From assembly GCA_024220525.1 (NCBI GenBank), contig JAMYWO010000592.1, forward strand, positions 1 through 15,142: a stretch of DNA of 15,142 nt, in the 5' to 3' direction. The notes under the pieces are model-generated. The model did not search any database and was not told the origin of the DNA. It saw nothing but the letters and a program-made list of their open reading frames with translations. The position numbers and the translations under genes are program-made. This document shows, in pieces, positions 1-7,828 of the stretch (its first letter is position 1; every line of letters starts with the position of its first letter). This DNA comes from Cochliopodium minus (taxonomy: Eukaryota; Discosea; Himatismenida; Cochliopodiidae).

Positions 1-150
1 TTTAATCAAATTTTTATTTAAATTTTGAACTGATAATTAAAACACTGTCTATATCTCGCATATTTATATGGGGAATACATTCATTCAAACACAATATCAG
101 ATATTATAAATTGATTATTTGAAAAACAAGATTTATAAATATTTATAATA
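1..150. other. AT-rich edge region, no gene called
   Basis: No supported gene. On the minus strand a stretch just downstream of the 151-555 frame reads as plausible protein in another frame for about 30 codons before a TGA. This may be the continuation of a frameshifted gene, but the sequence is too AT-rich for that to count as evidence. Confidence 0.4.
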
Positions 151-555
151 TCATTTGAGTTTTTTCCACACGATTATTTGACAAAAAATAAAGATGTGAA
201 TAGAATGAATGAAATAATTTGTATGAAATGTTATAAGGAAAATCAGGTAAATTATTTTCCTTCTCCAAGTACAAACTGCCATATCTCCCAATCCTCCCAG
301 CAGTCCATCTTCGACTTCAAAGAATGTTTTTTCCGAAAGTTTTTCGTCATTTGTATGATATATATTGTTTATTTCATCTATGAACATCTTTTGCATTTTT
401 TGATGGACCCATACTTTCTGCACTTTTGGTTGGATGATATCTTTATCAAATATTGAAAAAAATTCTTCTGATTTATTTTTGTCCAAACTCCATGCATATT
501 TGTTGAATTTTGTTCTGCAATCGTATCCCTTCCTATCCTTTCCCACTCTATTCAT
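151..555 (-). CDS. Hypothetical protein, unrecognised; C-terminal part possibly frameshifted
   Basis: I do not recognise this frame. It stays open upstream to about 634, but the only ATG is at 555, giving about 134 residues; an upstream exon spliced in is also possible. The first half has gene-like content: charged, aromatic-rich segments such as KFNKYAW, SIFDKDIIQPKV and VWVHQKMQKMF, with codons typical of neighbouring genes. After about position 310 quality falls. CTG CTG and other rare codons appear and the last 35 residues are hydrophobic and AT-driven. A one-base shift near 304 instead gives a Trp- and acid-rich end (CWEDWEIWQFVLGEGK) that stops at about 252. Either a sequencing indel, a pseudogene, or a genuinely odd C-terminus would explain this. 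The TGA stop is at 151-153. The overlapping opposite-strand frame at 178-456 is treated as a shadow. Confidence 0.4.
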   Translation of the reverse strand: MNRVGKDRKGYDCRTKFNKYAWSLDKNKSEEFFSIFDKDIIQPKVQKVWVHQKMQKMFIDEINNIYHTNDEKLSEKTFFEVEDGLLGGLGDMAVCTWRRKIIYLIFLITFHTNYFIHSIHIFIFCQIIVWKKLK

Positions 556-637
556 TAATGCTTGTGAATTTACTGCATTTCCAAAGAAATTTTTTTTGTA
601 TCCAATATAAAAAAAAATCAATTTTATTTTTTATTAA

Positions 638-1031
638 GTTTTTATTGAATGCGATCGCATAAATAATAGAATACATGAAGATAATGTATCATTTATAGCC
701 AGAAACAATGGTTGCATTGGTGAAAAAAAATTGAGAGATATCTCTTCCAATCAAAAGTTCTCGTTAAAATTTGCTGATCACAATTCCACCAATCTTATCG
801 CGGGAATAGATCATCATAGATGAGTGGATTGATCTCACAAAAAATCTTTTCAAATACGATGGAAATAATTTGAGAGAAAAATAATAGATTAATTTTGACG
901 AAATATTTGTGTTATTGGGAAAATATAATACCTAGAATGATTATTTGTCTTTATTCAGTTATTTGAATGGAGAAATAAAATGTTTATCATATCCATTTTT
1001 CTTCCATATTGTATGTTCCTATTCCGTTTCA
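638..1031 (+). pseudogene. Decayed coding remnant with a frameshift and several stops
   Basis: Positions 638-820 form 61 open codons with protein-like, low-bias content (for example NNGCIGEKKLRDISSNQKF and SLKFADHNSTNLIAGIDHH) but no ATG. They end at TGA 821. A shift of one base (frame starting 819) continues with DEWIDLTKNLFKYDGNNL, then TAA and TAG at 882-887. The same frame carries on as INFDEIFVLLGKYNT, another stop, NDYLSLFSYLNGEIKCLSYP, and ends at TGA 1032. A succession of coherent segments in one frame, broken by stops, suggests an old pseudogene rather than random DNA. No family is recognised. The stops are not reassigned codons, because intact genes nearby use TAA and TAG as terminators. 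Confidence 0.33.
649..660. repeat. Perfect 12-bp palindrome
   Basis: ATGCGATCGCAT is its own reverse complement and is GC-rich compared with its surroundings. It sits between the minus-strand frame starting near 555-634 and the plus-strand remnant starting near 638, so it could be a divergent-promoter element or chance. The palindrome is seen; a function is not. Confidence 0.5.
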
Positions 1032-1275
1032 TGAGAAAATTAATTTTATTTTAATGATATTTTCAATTAAAGAGATATTATATATTTTGGATCAGAGATA
1101 ATGGGCTCTGATTGTTGTTTATTGTCAATATTAACAGTTTGAGGGATAATTAAATGAAAGGATTCTTTGATAATAAAATATAAGGCTAAAAAAATTATTG
1201 ATTTGTATTAAAAAATAAATAATATAATCAAGAATAAAAAAAAAAAAAATTACTCATCTTTTCTTTACTCTTATA
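1032..1275. promoter_or_regulatory. Upstream region of the ankyrin-repeat gene
   Basis: Noncoding, AT-rich. It includes an uninterrupted A-run at about 1238-1249, close to the ATG at 1276, a common feature of 5' flanks in AT-rich protists. Weak protein-like patches in the frame of the preceding remnant continue to about 1135, broken by more stops. No defined promoter motif can be supported. Confidence 0.3.
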
Positions 1276-2616
1276 ATGTCTCAAATCTTCCAAAATAAAT
1301 CTATTCATAATTTCTCATTTTTTGAAAATGAAATAAAATACTGTCAATTTTCTGGATACACTCCAATTAAAATAGAGAGCTTGAAAATTACCAATCAAGA
1401 TGATAACGAGAAAAAATATTCAGTGTTATTGAATGAAGAAATAAAGAAAAAAAGCAATTTATATGAATTTTTCTTGAAGAAAAAAGCCAATCCAAATTAT
1501 TTTATTGGTTATAGAACCAATTTCCAGTATTTGATGTATAGAAAACCAACAAAAGAACAAATTGCATTATTCATCTCTTTCAAAGCTGATCTCAATTTTT
1601 CTCCAAAATCTGATATGAATGCTCTTCATTTTGCTTGTAGGAATAGAATGGATACTTCAATCATCGATTTCTTAATTTCAGAAAAGCTGGATGTCAATTC
1701 TTTATCAAGGGATATGAATGATACAGCTCTTCATTTTGCAACATATAATTTCAGACCAAATTTAGTTGATCATTTATTATCTCTTGGTGCGAATATCAAT
1801 GCAAAAAATAGAATGGGAAATACTCCTCTTCATATTGCTTGTGGTGCAGATAAAAGATCTATTCCTATTTTAATTTCAAAAGAGGGAATCGATGTCAACC
1901 TCAAAAATAATGGAGATTTCTCTCCACTTGAACACTTATGTGACAGAAATCCTCAAGATCTGGATGGAGAGATGATAAAGAAACTGATTGAATTCGAGAA
2001 AACAGATTTGAAGAATTTCAAAATGAAAATAGAATACAATAGTGAAAGATATCCTCTCCTTTTTTGGATCATTTCTATCCATTCAAAACTATCCTTATCT
2101 TACAATAAAGATTACAATAAAAAAGCACCTATCTTTTTTGAAATTTTCAAATATCTCCTTTCTCGAAAAGAATTGGAATGGAAGGAGTCCAAAGCAGATG
2201 AACAAAGTTGTCTTCATTTTTCAGCAACAAGATATCCATCAATTGAGATGATAGAGTTGATGATTGAGAAAGGAATGGATGTAAATGAAAAGAGAAAAGA
2301 TCTTACTTGTCTTCTTGGTTCAATCTTCGAAAAAAACACTCATTTATTTTTCATTCTTTTGTTGAATGGAGCAATTCTTGATGAAAAATCAAATTTGCAT
2401 TTGGGAAAAGAAAGAAAATTGGTGAAAGATTTGAAAAGAAGAATTTTATGGAACAAAGAAAAACACAAATTGTTTCCTCTTTCTTTCCAAAAAACAATTT
2501 TGAATCTCTTTTTGATTCAGAAAAAGAAAATGTTTGTCTATTTTCCAAAACCTATTTTGTTTGTGATTGTTGAGTATCTTGCAATTTCTCTTTACAAAAA
2601 CAAAATCAAAATCTAA
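1276..2616 (+). CDS. Ankyrin-repeat protein with C-terminal F-box-like module
   Basis: Single-exon gene of 446 residues with ATG at 1276 and TAA at 2614-2616. Ankyrin repeats are visible as MNALHFACRNR, DTALHFATYNF and NTPLHIACGAD, each followed by helices ending in a D-V/I-N turn (LDVNS, ANINAKN, IDVNLKN). A more divergent repeat (QSCLHFSATRY, then GMDVNEK) lies near residues 310-340, after a spacer of about 80 residues. The N-terminal 110 residues are non-repeat or degenerate repeat. The C-terminus (about 387-438) has a Trp-x4-His-x2-Phe stretch (W392, H397, F400) and then FPKPILFVIVEYL, resembling an F-box or PRANC-type Pro-hydrophobic helix. Known: ankyrin repeats bind proteins, and F-box-like tails recruit Skp1/cullin ligases. 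Inferred: a substrate adaptor, probably cytosolic; no signal peptide or membrane segment is convincing. The same C-terminal module occurs in the Sel1 gene at 4230-5389. Confidence 0.88.
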   Translation: MSQIFQNKSIHNFSFFENEIKYCQFSGYTPIKIESLKITNQDDNEKKYSVLLNEEIKKKSNLYEFFLKKKANPNYFIGYRTNFQYLMYRKPTKEQIALFISFKADLNFSPKSDMNALHFACRNRMDTSIIDFLISEKLDVNSLSRDMNDTALHFATYNFRPNLVDHLLSLGANINAKNRMGNTPLHIACGADKRSIPILISKEGIDVNLKNNGDFSPLEHLCDRNPQDLDGEMIKKLIEFEKTDLKNFKMKIEYNSERYPLLFWIISIHSKLSLSYNKDYNKKAPIFFEIFKYLLSRKELEWKESKADEQSCLHFSATRYPSIEMIELMIEKGMDVNEKRKDLTCLLGSIFEKNTHLFFILLLNGAILDEKSNLHLGKERKLVKDLKRRILWNKEKHKLFPLSFQKTILNLFLIQKKKMFVYFPKPILFVIVEYLAISLYKNKIKI

Positions 2617-3306
2617 ATTGATGATAAAACCTAGATGGATAGTAATTTGAATGCTTGGATCCTTGAATAGAAATCCTCAACATTTCAAAGATATTGAAAG
2701 ATCGCTTGGATTTCATTTATCACCTTTTTTTTTGTAAATATGAAAAATAAAAAAATAAATAAAAGTAAAAATTATTGTTCTTTTATCTTCTTCAAAAAAA
2801 GAATCTTGTGAGGAAGATCACATCATTGGAAAATAAGATTGATAATTTGGAAGAATTATAGATTGAAGAAAATCAAAATTTTGTTCATAAAGTATATTGA
2901 GAAAGCTGGTGAGAAAAAATATTTTAAATATATCCATATTTAATCTCAAATATCTTTATTTTGGCTTTATAATAAAAAATCAATAGACCATTATTCTAAT
3001 AGAAAGAATTATTTCTTCTCTAAAAGCATCAATCAATTCAATTTTAGAATTCATTAAAGAAATGAGATAAATTAAAACTTTGATCAACTATACAATAATT
3101 CAATTAATTAAAGAAACAAAATTATCCAAATGCAACAAACTTTCCATCCCTCTTCTTTATCATCAAAAACTCAAAAAAGAAACCTTCTGTTGGGCCAAAC
3201 AAGGATGATTTTGTTCCAATTCCTTGACAAAGTGGCACCCATTACTTAGTGATCATGGGCAATTCGATATTTGTTCCTTAATTGATTATAATGAGGATTG
3301 AAGGAT
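2617..3306. other. Intergenic region with coding-like fragments
   Basis: No intact gene. Two minus-strand fragments near the right end look like protein. 3249-3317 (23 codons, PYHRSFNPHYNQLRNKYRI...) overlaps the end of the Asn-rich gene in a shifted frame. 3125-3241 (39 codons, with CQGIGTKSSLFGPTEGFFFEF) ends at TAA 3122-3124. They may be the former C-terminal part of the 3307-3901 gene lost by indels. Around 2776-2858 a 30-codon plus-strand coiled-coil-like stretch ends in TAG; this is weak. The remainder is plain AT-rich sequence. Confidence 0.4.
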
Positions 3307-3901
3307 CTATGATAAGGTTATTCTCCATTGTGGATTGAATTGTGGAGGGTTAGTAGAGCTTGGATATTGATTGTTATTACCATTATTGTTGTACTGAGGA
3401 TCATAATGAGGTATATCGTTACTGTTATATTCGATAGGCTTATATAATGGTTGATGATTTCCATTATCTTCAATCACATGGAATGAATCGATAGATATCT
3501 CTTCCCTTTTATTCTTATTTACATTATTATCGTTTAGATTTTTGAAATTATTGACATTATTGACAATATTGGGATCAGGATTGCTATTAATTCTTTCTGT
3601 TGTATCATTGTTTTCTTTTTTGGACTGAATTTTTTTTGATAGTTCATTTATGGAGGGATTTACGAGATAATACACTTCATTTCTAACTCTGGGAAAATCC
3701 ATCTCTTCTGTTATCAATTCTTGTGCGTAATAATCGATGATATTTCGAGGTGGATTCTTATATTTCTCTTGCTTTCAATAAAATAATCTTTCACTCATTT
3801 TTTTCACTTTAAAATAATATTTTAACAAACCTCTTCATTTTAAACAAATATTTAAAAATCTCACCTTCTTCTTCGCTTTGTAAATTTGGATCTTTTTGCA
3901 T
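3307..3901 (-). CDS. Asn-rich protein of unknown function (two exons)
   Basis: Model: exon 1 3901-3865 (37 nt), intron 3864-3768 (97 nt, donor GTGAGA, acceptor CAAG), exon 2 3767-3307, TAG stop; 165 residues. The join completes a Glu codon and produces QSEEEEKYKNPPRNIIDYY. The first 60 residues look folded (NIIDYYAQELITEE, FPRVRNEVYYLVNPSINEL). The rest is low-complexity and rich in Asn, Pro, Tyr and Gln (NNVNNFKNLNDNNVNKNK, YNNNGNNNQYPSS), probably disordered. I recognise no family. Without splicing, translation from the same ATG stops after 30 residues. An alternative ATG at 3798 is in frame but is followed by TGA eight codons on. Downstream, shifted-frame sequence looks coding, so the present stop may be a secondary truncation. 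Confidence 0.62.
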
Positions 3902-4229
3902 TTTTTATATTTCTTCTTTATTTTGTTGATTTCAAACTTTTTTTTTTATATTTTTCTGAAAAAGAAAATTCGTTTGAAAAATATTAATTTTTTTTTCTCT
4001 CAAATTTCTGTTAAAATTAAAATCACTGATAGAAAAAAAGAAGATTTTATGGTAATTTGGAATCAATAGTCTTTGTGGAAAAAGGTTTAAAGTATACAAT
4101 AAGAAGACAAAAGTTTTTGTAAATCAAATAATAAATTTAATAAATAAAAATAAATTGAAATTAAAATTAATTCTTTTTCAAAAATAATCTCTTATGAAAG
4201 AGTGTTTCATTCTATCTTTTACGAAAGAA
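3902..4229. promoter_or_regulatory. Intergenic spacer between two minus-strand genes
   Basis: 328 bases of AT-rich sequence with A and T homopolymers. It should hold the promoter of the 3901 gene and the polyadenylation region of the Sel1 gene. A short imperfect hairpin (ATGAAA/TTTCAT) lies near 4194-4210. No coding signal was seen. Confidence 0.35.
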
Positions 4230-5389
4230 TTAAAAATGACAGAGATTCTTTATTATTTTAATAACAATTCCTTTCACAAGAAAAGAAGAATCCCCAAACT
4301 TTGTTTCTTTTCTAAACTTTGAAATGGCGAGCATATAAAAAATGGTGTTGTTCAAATCTTTGGAAGCACCCCAGTACATATGATAAGATTCTTTCCATTG
4401 AACTTTTCTTTTGGAGATTATCTCTTGAAGTTTTTGGAGGTTTTCTTTCTTTTCTATTTTACAATGATGAACCAAATTGAATAAATAGGATGCCATCTTT
4501 TCATAGTCTGTATCTATAAAATTGATAAAAAAAAAATTATTTTTCCAATCCAATTTCTATTCAACATTCTATCTAAATATCAATTGTTTTTACAATGAAA
4601 TTATTTTTACTATTTAAAGTATATTGCAAGTATTTTTTTGGAAGAATTAAATTTGAATTTAATTATTCAAATTTAATTTTAAAAAAGAATTTATTATTTA
4701 AAGGGATTTGTATTTTCATTTTCCTTACCCTTTATTTTCTCGCACATGAGGATATATTTCATAATTGCTTCAGAATATAATTTCTCAGCGGATAGACCAT
4801 ATAAATTATATGCCCTCTCCAAATTCTTTTTATTGTTGGATCCCTTCTTTAATTCATAACAATAGGCAAGATTGTACATGGATAAGCAATTTTTCAATTT
4901 GCTTCCCTTCATATAAAAACTTTTTGCCTTTTTGATATTCTGAGGAACACTAAGGCCATATTCATAACAACTCCCAATCAAATCAAGACAATATCCCATT
5001 TCCGTTCTATATTTGAACTTATTCTTTCTATTTTGCTGATAATATTGCCAAAAACAGCTGAAACTTTTAATTGGATCTGGTTTACCTCCATTGTTAGCCC
5101 ATCCACAAAAATACATCAATCCCATTGCTATCAAATTTCCTTTGGATGATAATTTCAAACAAATTTCTTTGGCTTTGATTCTATCCACCTTGGTTCCTAT
5201 CCCATACAATAGTGAGAACATCATGCTGATATCTTTGCTGCTTTGCTCCTCATTCTCCAAATCTGAAGAATTCTTATTATTTTCTTTATTTATTTTAATC
5301 TTTGAAAAATTATTCTCCCGCCACTTGTTTTTCTCTTTTTTTTGTTGAAATGATTTGTCTTGTTTTTTCCTTTTCTTATCGTCTATCAT
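4230..5389 (-). CDS. Sel1-repeat protein with C-terminal W-x4-H module (two exons)
   Basis: Model: exon 1 5389-4729 (ATG 5389), intron 4728-4514 (215 nt, donor GTAAGG, acceptor TTTATAG), exon 2 4513-4230 (TAA); 314 residues. The join makes CEKIKDTDYEKMASYLF and links two frames that otherwise lack a sensible end or start. The N-terminal 55 residues are Lys/Glu/Asn-rich and probably disordered. Sel1-like (TPR-type helical hairpin) units follow: a first near MFSLLYGIGTKVDRIKAKEIC...GLMYFCGWAN, a second LIGSCYEYGLSVPQNIKKAK and a third YNLAYCYELKKG...LERAYNLYGLSAE. Sel1 repeats are protein-interaction scaffolds, for example in ER-associated degradation and signalling adaptors. The last 55 residues (W260, H265, W268, then a hydrophobic helix FLVKGIVIKIIKNL) parallel the end of the ankyrin protein at 1276-2616. 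Function is inferred only as an adaptor. The plus-strand frames here are shadows. Confidence 0.78.
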
Positions 5390-5827
5390 TGCTGTTTATT
5401 AAAGATTCAATTTTTTTTTATTTTTGTATTTTTTTCAAATTTAAATTAAATAAAATTAAGGAAATATATAAGATCCGAAAAAAAAACAAAAAGATTGAAA
5501 CAAAATAGAAAAGAGTTTTGAAAGTAAAATTTTTATTTAAAGTCAAACCAAACATTTTTTTTCTTTTTAAAAAATTTGATGAATGATTTTCATGAGAATA
5601 AAAAATAAAGTGAAAGAGATGAAAGCAAAAATAGAGAATTAAGAAGAAAGTGAAAAGGAAACAAAAGTTGTTCCCTCCTATAAACTAAGATCTTCCAAAA
5701 AATTTTTTTTTGTCTTTCAAAAAAAAAGAGTTAAAGCCAGATATAAAATAAATACAGTCTTATTTTTGAATTCTAATAAGAATAATAAGACGGTAATTAT
5801 TTTGTTAATACACCTGGCTGCTTATTT
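5390..5827. promoter_or_regulatory. Intergenic spacer, Sel1 upstream and PUB downstream flank
   Basis: 438 bases with A- and T-runs and no convincing frame. It contains the 5' flank of the Sel1-repeat gene and the 3' flank of the PUB-domain gene, both on the minus strand. No specific motif can be supported. Confidence 0.35.
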
Positions 5828-6499
5828 TCACCCACCACCTTTGTTCAAATCGATTCCAATGTTCTCATACCTCGTGATTCCTTTCTTGGAACTTCCACCT
5901 TTTAAAACATCCTTTGAGGGACCCAATTTTTTAGATTCGATCTCTTTTCTTTGGCAGGTGAATTGTTCCTCAAGCAAATTTTTTGATTCTTTTTCAGAGT
6001 TGATCTTCTTGTTTTGTTCAACAAGCTTCATTTTCTTTTGTTCGTTTCTAAAATCTTTAATGTCCTGGCTCACAAACTTGTAGAGGGTCTTTATTTCTTC
6101 CAAGTTTTCGTTTTCAAAGACGATGTGACTTGGGGGTGTTTGTTGGAACCCTATTGAATAAAGAAATTCTTGTGCTCCTTTACATTGTTGAATAGGTGCA
6201 TATCCATTTGATTTTTCGTTCAATTTACGAAATTTTTTTTCCTATTAAGATGAAATCAATTATTGTAAAACAAATCAAATTAATTTTCTTTATCCAATCG
6301 AAATATATTAATGGGATTTTTTTAATACGTTGGGTGAATTCATTATGTTTCTAATAATTGATTCTATCAATTTTCTTGCTTCATAGAAATAACTATCCTC
6401 TGAAGATATGAATGTTCTACCTTTTTATTGATCAAAAATGAGTTTTGAATAATGTTTATTTTTATTGTTACTTTTTTCTTTTAGCAGAGTTATATCCAT
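5828..6499 (-). CDS. PUB-domain protein, probable p97/Cdc48 cofactor (three exons)
   Basis: Model: exon 1 6499-6472 (28 nt, MDITLLKEK), intron 6471-6421 (51 nt, donor GTAACA, acceptor AAAAAG), exon 2 6420-6329, intron 6328-6242 (87 nt, donor GTATTA, acceptor TAATAG), exon 3 6241-5828 (TGA); 177 residues. Splicing restores a PUB (PUG) domain over residues 20-110: a helix EARKLIESIIRNI, the conserved N-x-P-N-x-K-[FY]-R turn (NSPNEKKFRKL), then GAQEFLYSIGF. PUB domains in PNGase, UBXN6 and HOIP bind the C-terminal tail of the AAA ATPase p97, placing this protein in ubiquitin-dependent extraction or degradation. The tail from about residue 100 is Lys/Glu-rich, probably a long charged helix, and ends in Gly-Gly-Gly. 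No UBX, UBA or transglutaminase domain is present, so the partner enzyme activity is unknown. Exon 1 is the least certain part. Confidence 0.78.
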
Positions 6500-6833
6500 T
6501 TTTTTTTTTTAATCAATTCACATTTGTTTCATCCAATTATAATGGTGAAATCAATATTAGCACTTTTAAATTTTTTTTTTCTCTTAAATCCATACTGAAA
6601 TGAAGGATTAAATGCGAACCACATCTTTTGACCTCTTTTCAGTAATACAAACATTAATTTTTTTTTAATTTTCATCTTATATCAAAACCAAAACTAATAA
6701 TAAAGGTATTGGCTTACATACCTTTAAAGCTCGAAAACTATTTTTATACTTTAAAATTGGAATTAGAAAAGCAATAAGAAAAGTTTGTTTCCAAAATATA
6801 AAAAAATATAAAAAAAAATTGTTTCAAAAAAAA
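6500..6833. promoter_or_regulatory. Divergent promoter region
   Basis: 334 bases between the start codons of the PUB gene (minus) and the secreted-protein gene (plus), so both promoters should lie here. T-runs at 6501-6510 and 6571-6580 and A-runs at about 6812-6833 flank the two starts. No defined element is recognisable. Confidence 0.45.
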
Positions 6834-7602
6834 ATGAAATGTACCCATTTTTCTAATTACTTTTAACAAACTCAAATTTAACAAAATATCAATTAGCAAT
6901 CTTGTTGATTTGCCTTGCATTTGTCTTTTTGACTTACTCTATTGATGTTAATGTACCAATTATTTTGCAATATACTGGAACATGCACAAACACCTCCACT
7001 ACCGCATCTACTGTAAAAAAAGATAACAAAAAAAAGCATTTATTTTTCATTAAAGCTTCTATTTAAATTTTATATTTTTTATATAATATTTATTTTTCTC
7101 ATATAATTAAAAATATGTAGTGTACATTCAAAGCATCAACCCAAAACATTAGTACCCACATTGATGTAAAAAAAAAAAGAGTTTTTTCAAAATTATTATT
7201 TAATTTATAATTTTTATACTGTTATATATTTTTGTTATTGCTTTATATACATAGGCTAATGCAGGAGCAATGACCACCGTTAAACCAATCCTTGGAGCAC
7301 ATTCATATCTTAATTTGTCTCTTACATTCAAAGATGATAAGACCTATCTTGGAAATGGATCTGCATCTTTTGGTCTCCATGATGAACACACAATCACTTT
7401 TGATTTGGTAGCTGGATTCTGTGTACCATCATGCTCTCAACAAACCTCCACTTTCTTGGCACAAGCAAAGATCAACGGAGGTACCGGAGCTTATACTAAC
7501 GCTTCTGGTCTCTTTTCTTCTTACAGATACTATTCTCATGAGAAGAACCCAGAAGATCAATTCATTGATTTCGTTAATTATGTTATTACTGTCAGAGGTT
7601 AA
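6834..7602 (+). CDS. Small secreted glycoprotein, dirigent/AOC-barrel-like (four exons)
   Basis: Model: exon 1 6834-6840 (7 nt), intron 6841-6896, exon 2 6897-7012, intron 7013-7120, exon 3 7121-7165 (45 nt), intron 7166-7254, exon 4 7255-7602 (TAA); 171 residues. All joins keep frame. The 7-nt exon supplies Met-Lys and the first base of Ser, creating a textbook signal peptide (MKSILLICLAFVFLTYS). The mature part looks all-beta with four cysteines (C32, C42, C112, C116) and five N-glycosylation sequons (N34, N50, N76, N90, N138). The motif INGGTGAYTNASGLF resembles the GGTG-x-[YF]-x2-A-x-G strand-turn of dirigent and allene-oxide-cyclase barrels. That assignment is inference from one motif plus size. 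Exon 4 has GC-richer codons (GGA, GCT, ACC, CTC) than neighbouring genes, consistent with high expression. Enzymatic activity is unknown. Confidence 0.72.
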
Positions 7603-7828
7603 AGAAGATAACAAATTAAATCTTTATTGATCCATTTTTTTTATCGAATTTCTTTCAAAAAAAAAAATATTCTCAAAATTCATTTGTATGATCATCATAT
7701 TCAAAACAATCTTAATCTTTTTCAAATTCTTTTTTCAATTTTATCGAATGCAAACTCTTTTTTTTTTTTCAATATTTAATCCAAAAATAAATAAAAAAAT
7801 TGATCCCCTCTCTTCACCATCTCAATTT
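7603..7828. promoter_or_regulatory. Spacer and probable 5' UTR of the RhoGAP gene
   Basis: 226 bases separating the secreted-protein stop from the preferred RhoGAP-gene ATG. The RhoGAP frame is open from an ATG at 7688, but the 47 codons to 7828 are mostly Phe, Ile and Lys from T- and A-runs and read like leader DNA. If translated they would add a spurious-looking hydrophobic N-terminus. Confidence 0.45.

Noticed and set aside
638-1031. Stop-codon reassignment (TAA/TAG as Gln, ciliate style)
   Set aside because: Intact genes in the window terminate at TAA, TAG and TGA, and long frames have no internal stops; a frameshift is also needed here.
2766-2861. 30-codon coiled-coil-like plus-strand stretch ending in TAG
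   Set aside because: No ATG, too short, and such Lys/Glu/Asn/Leu strings arise readily in AT-rich DNA.
3768-3798. Alternative ATG at 3798 for the Asn-rich gene, reading through an in-frame TGA
   Set aside because: Requires stop readthrough; the spliced model from 3901 has a good donor and keeps frame.
4595-4780. 61-codon plus-strand frame with hydrophobic content
   Set aside because: Lies over the Sel1-gene intron and antisense to its exon; no independent support.
7688-7828. Possible hydrophobic N-terminal extension of the RhoGAP protein
   Set aside because: Composition is that of T-rich leader DNA; ATG 7829 gives a normal soluble start. Not fully excluded.
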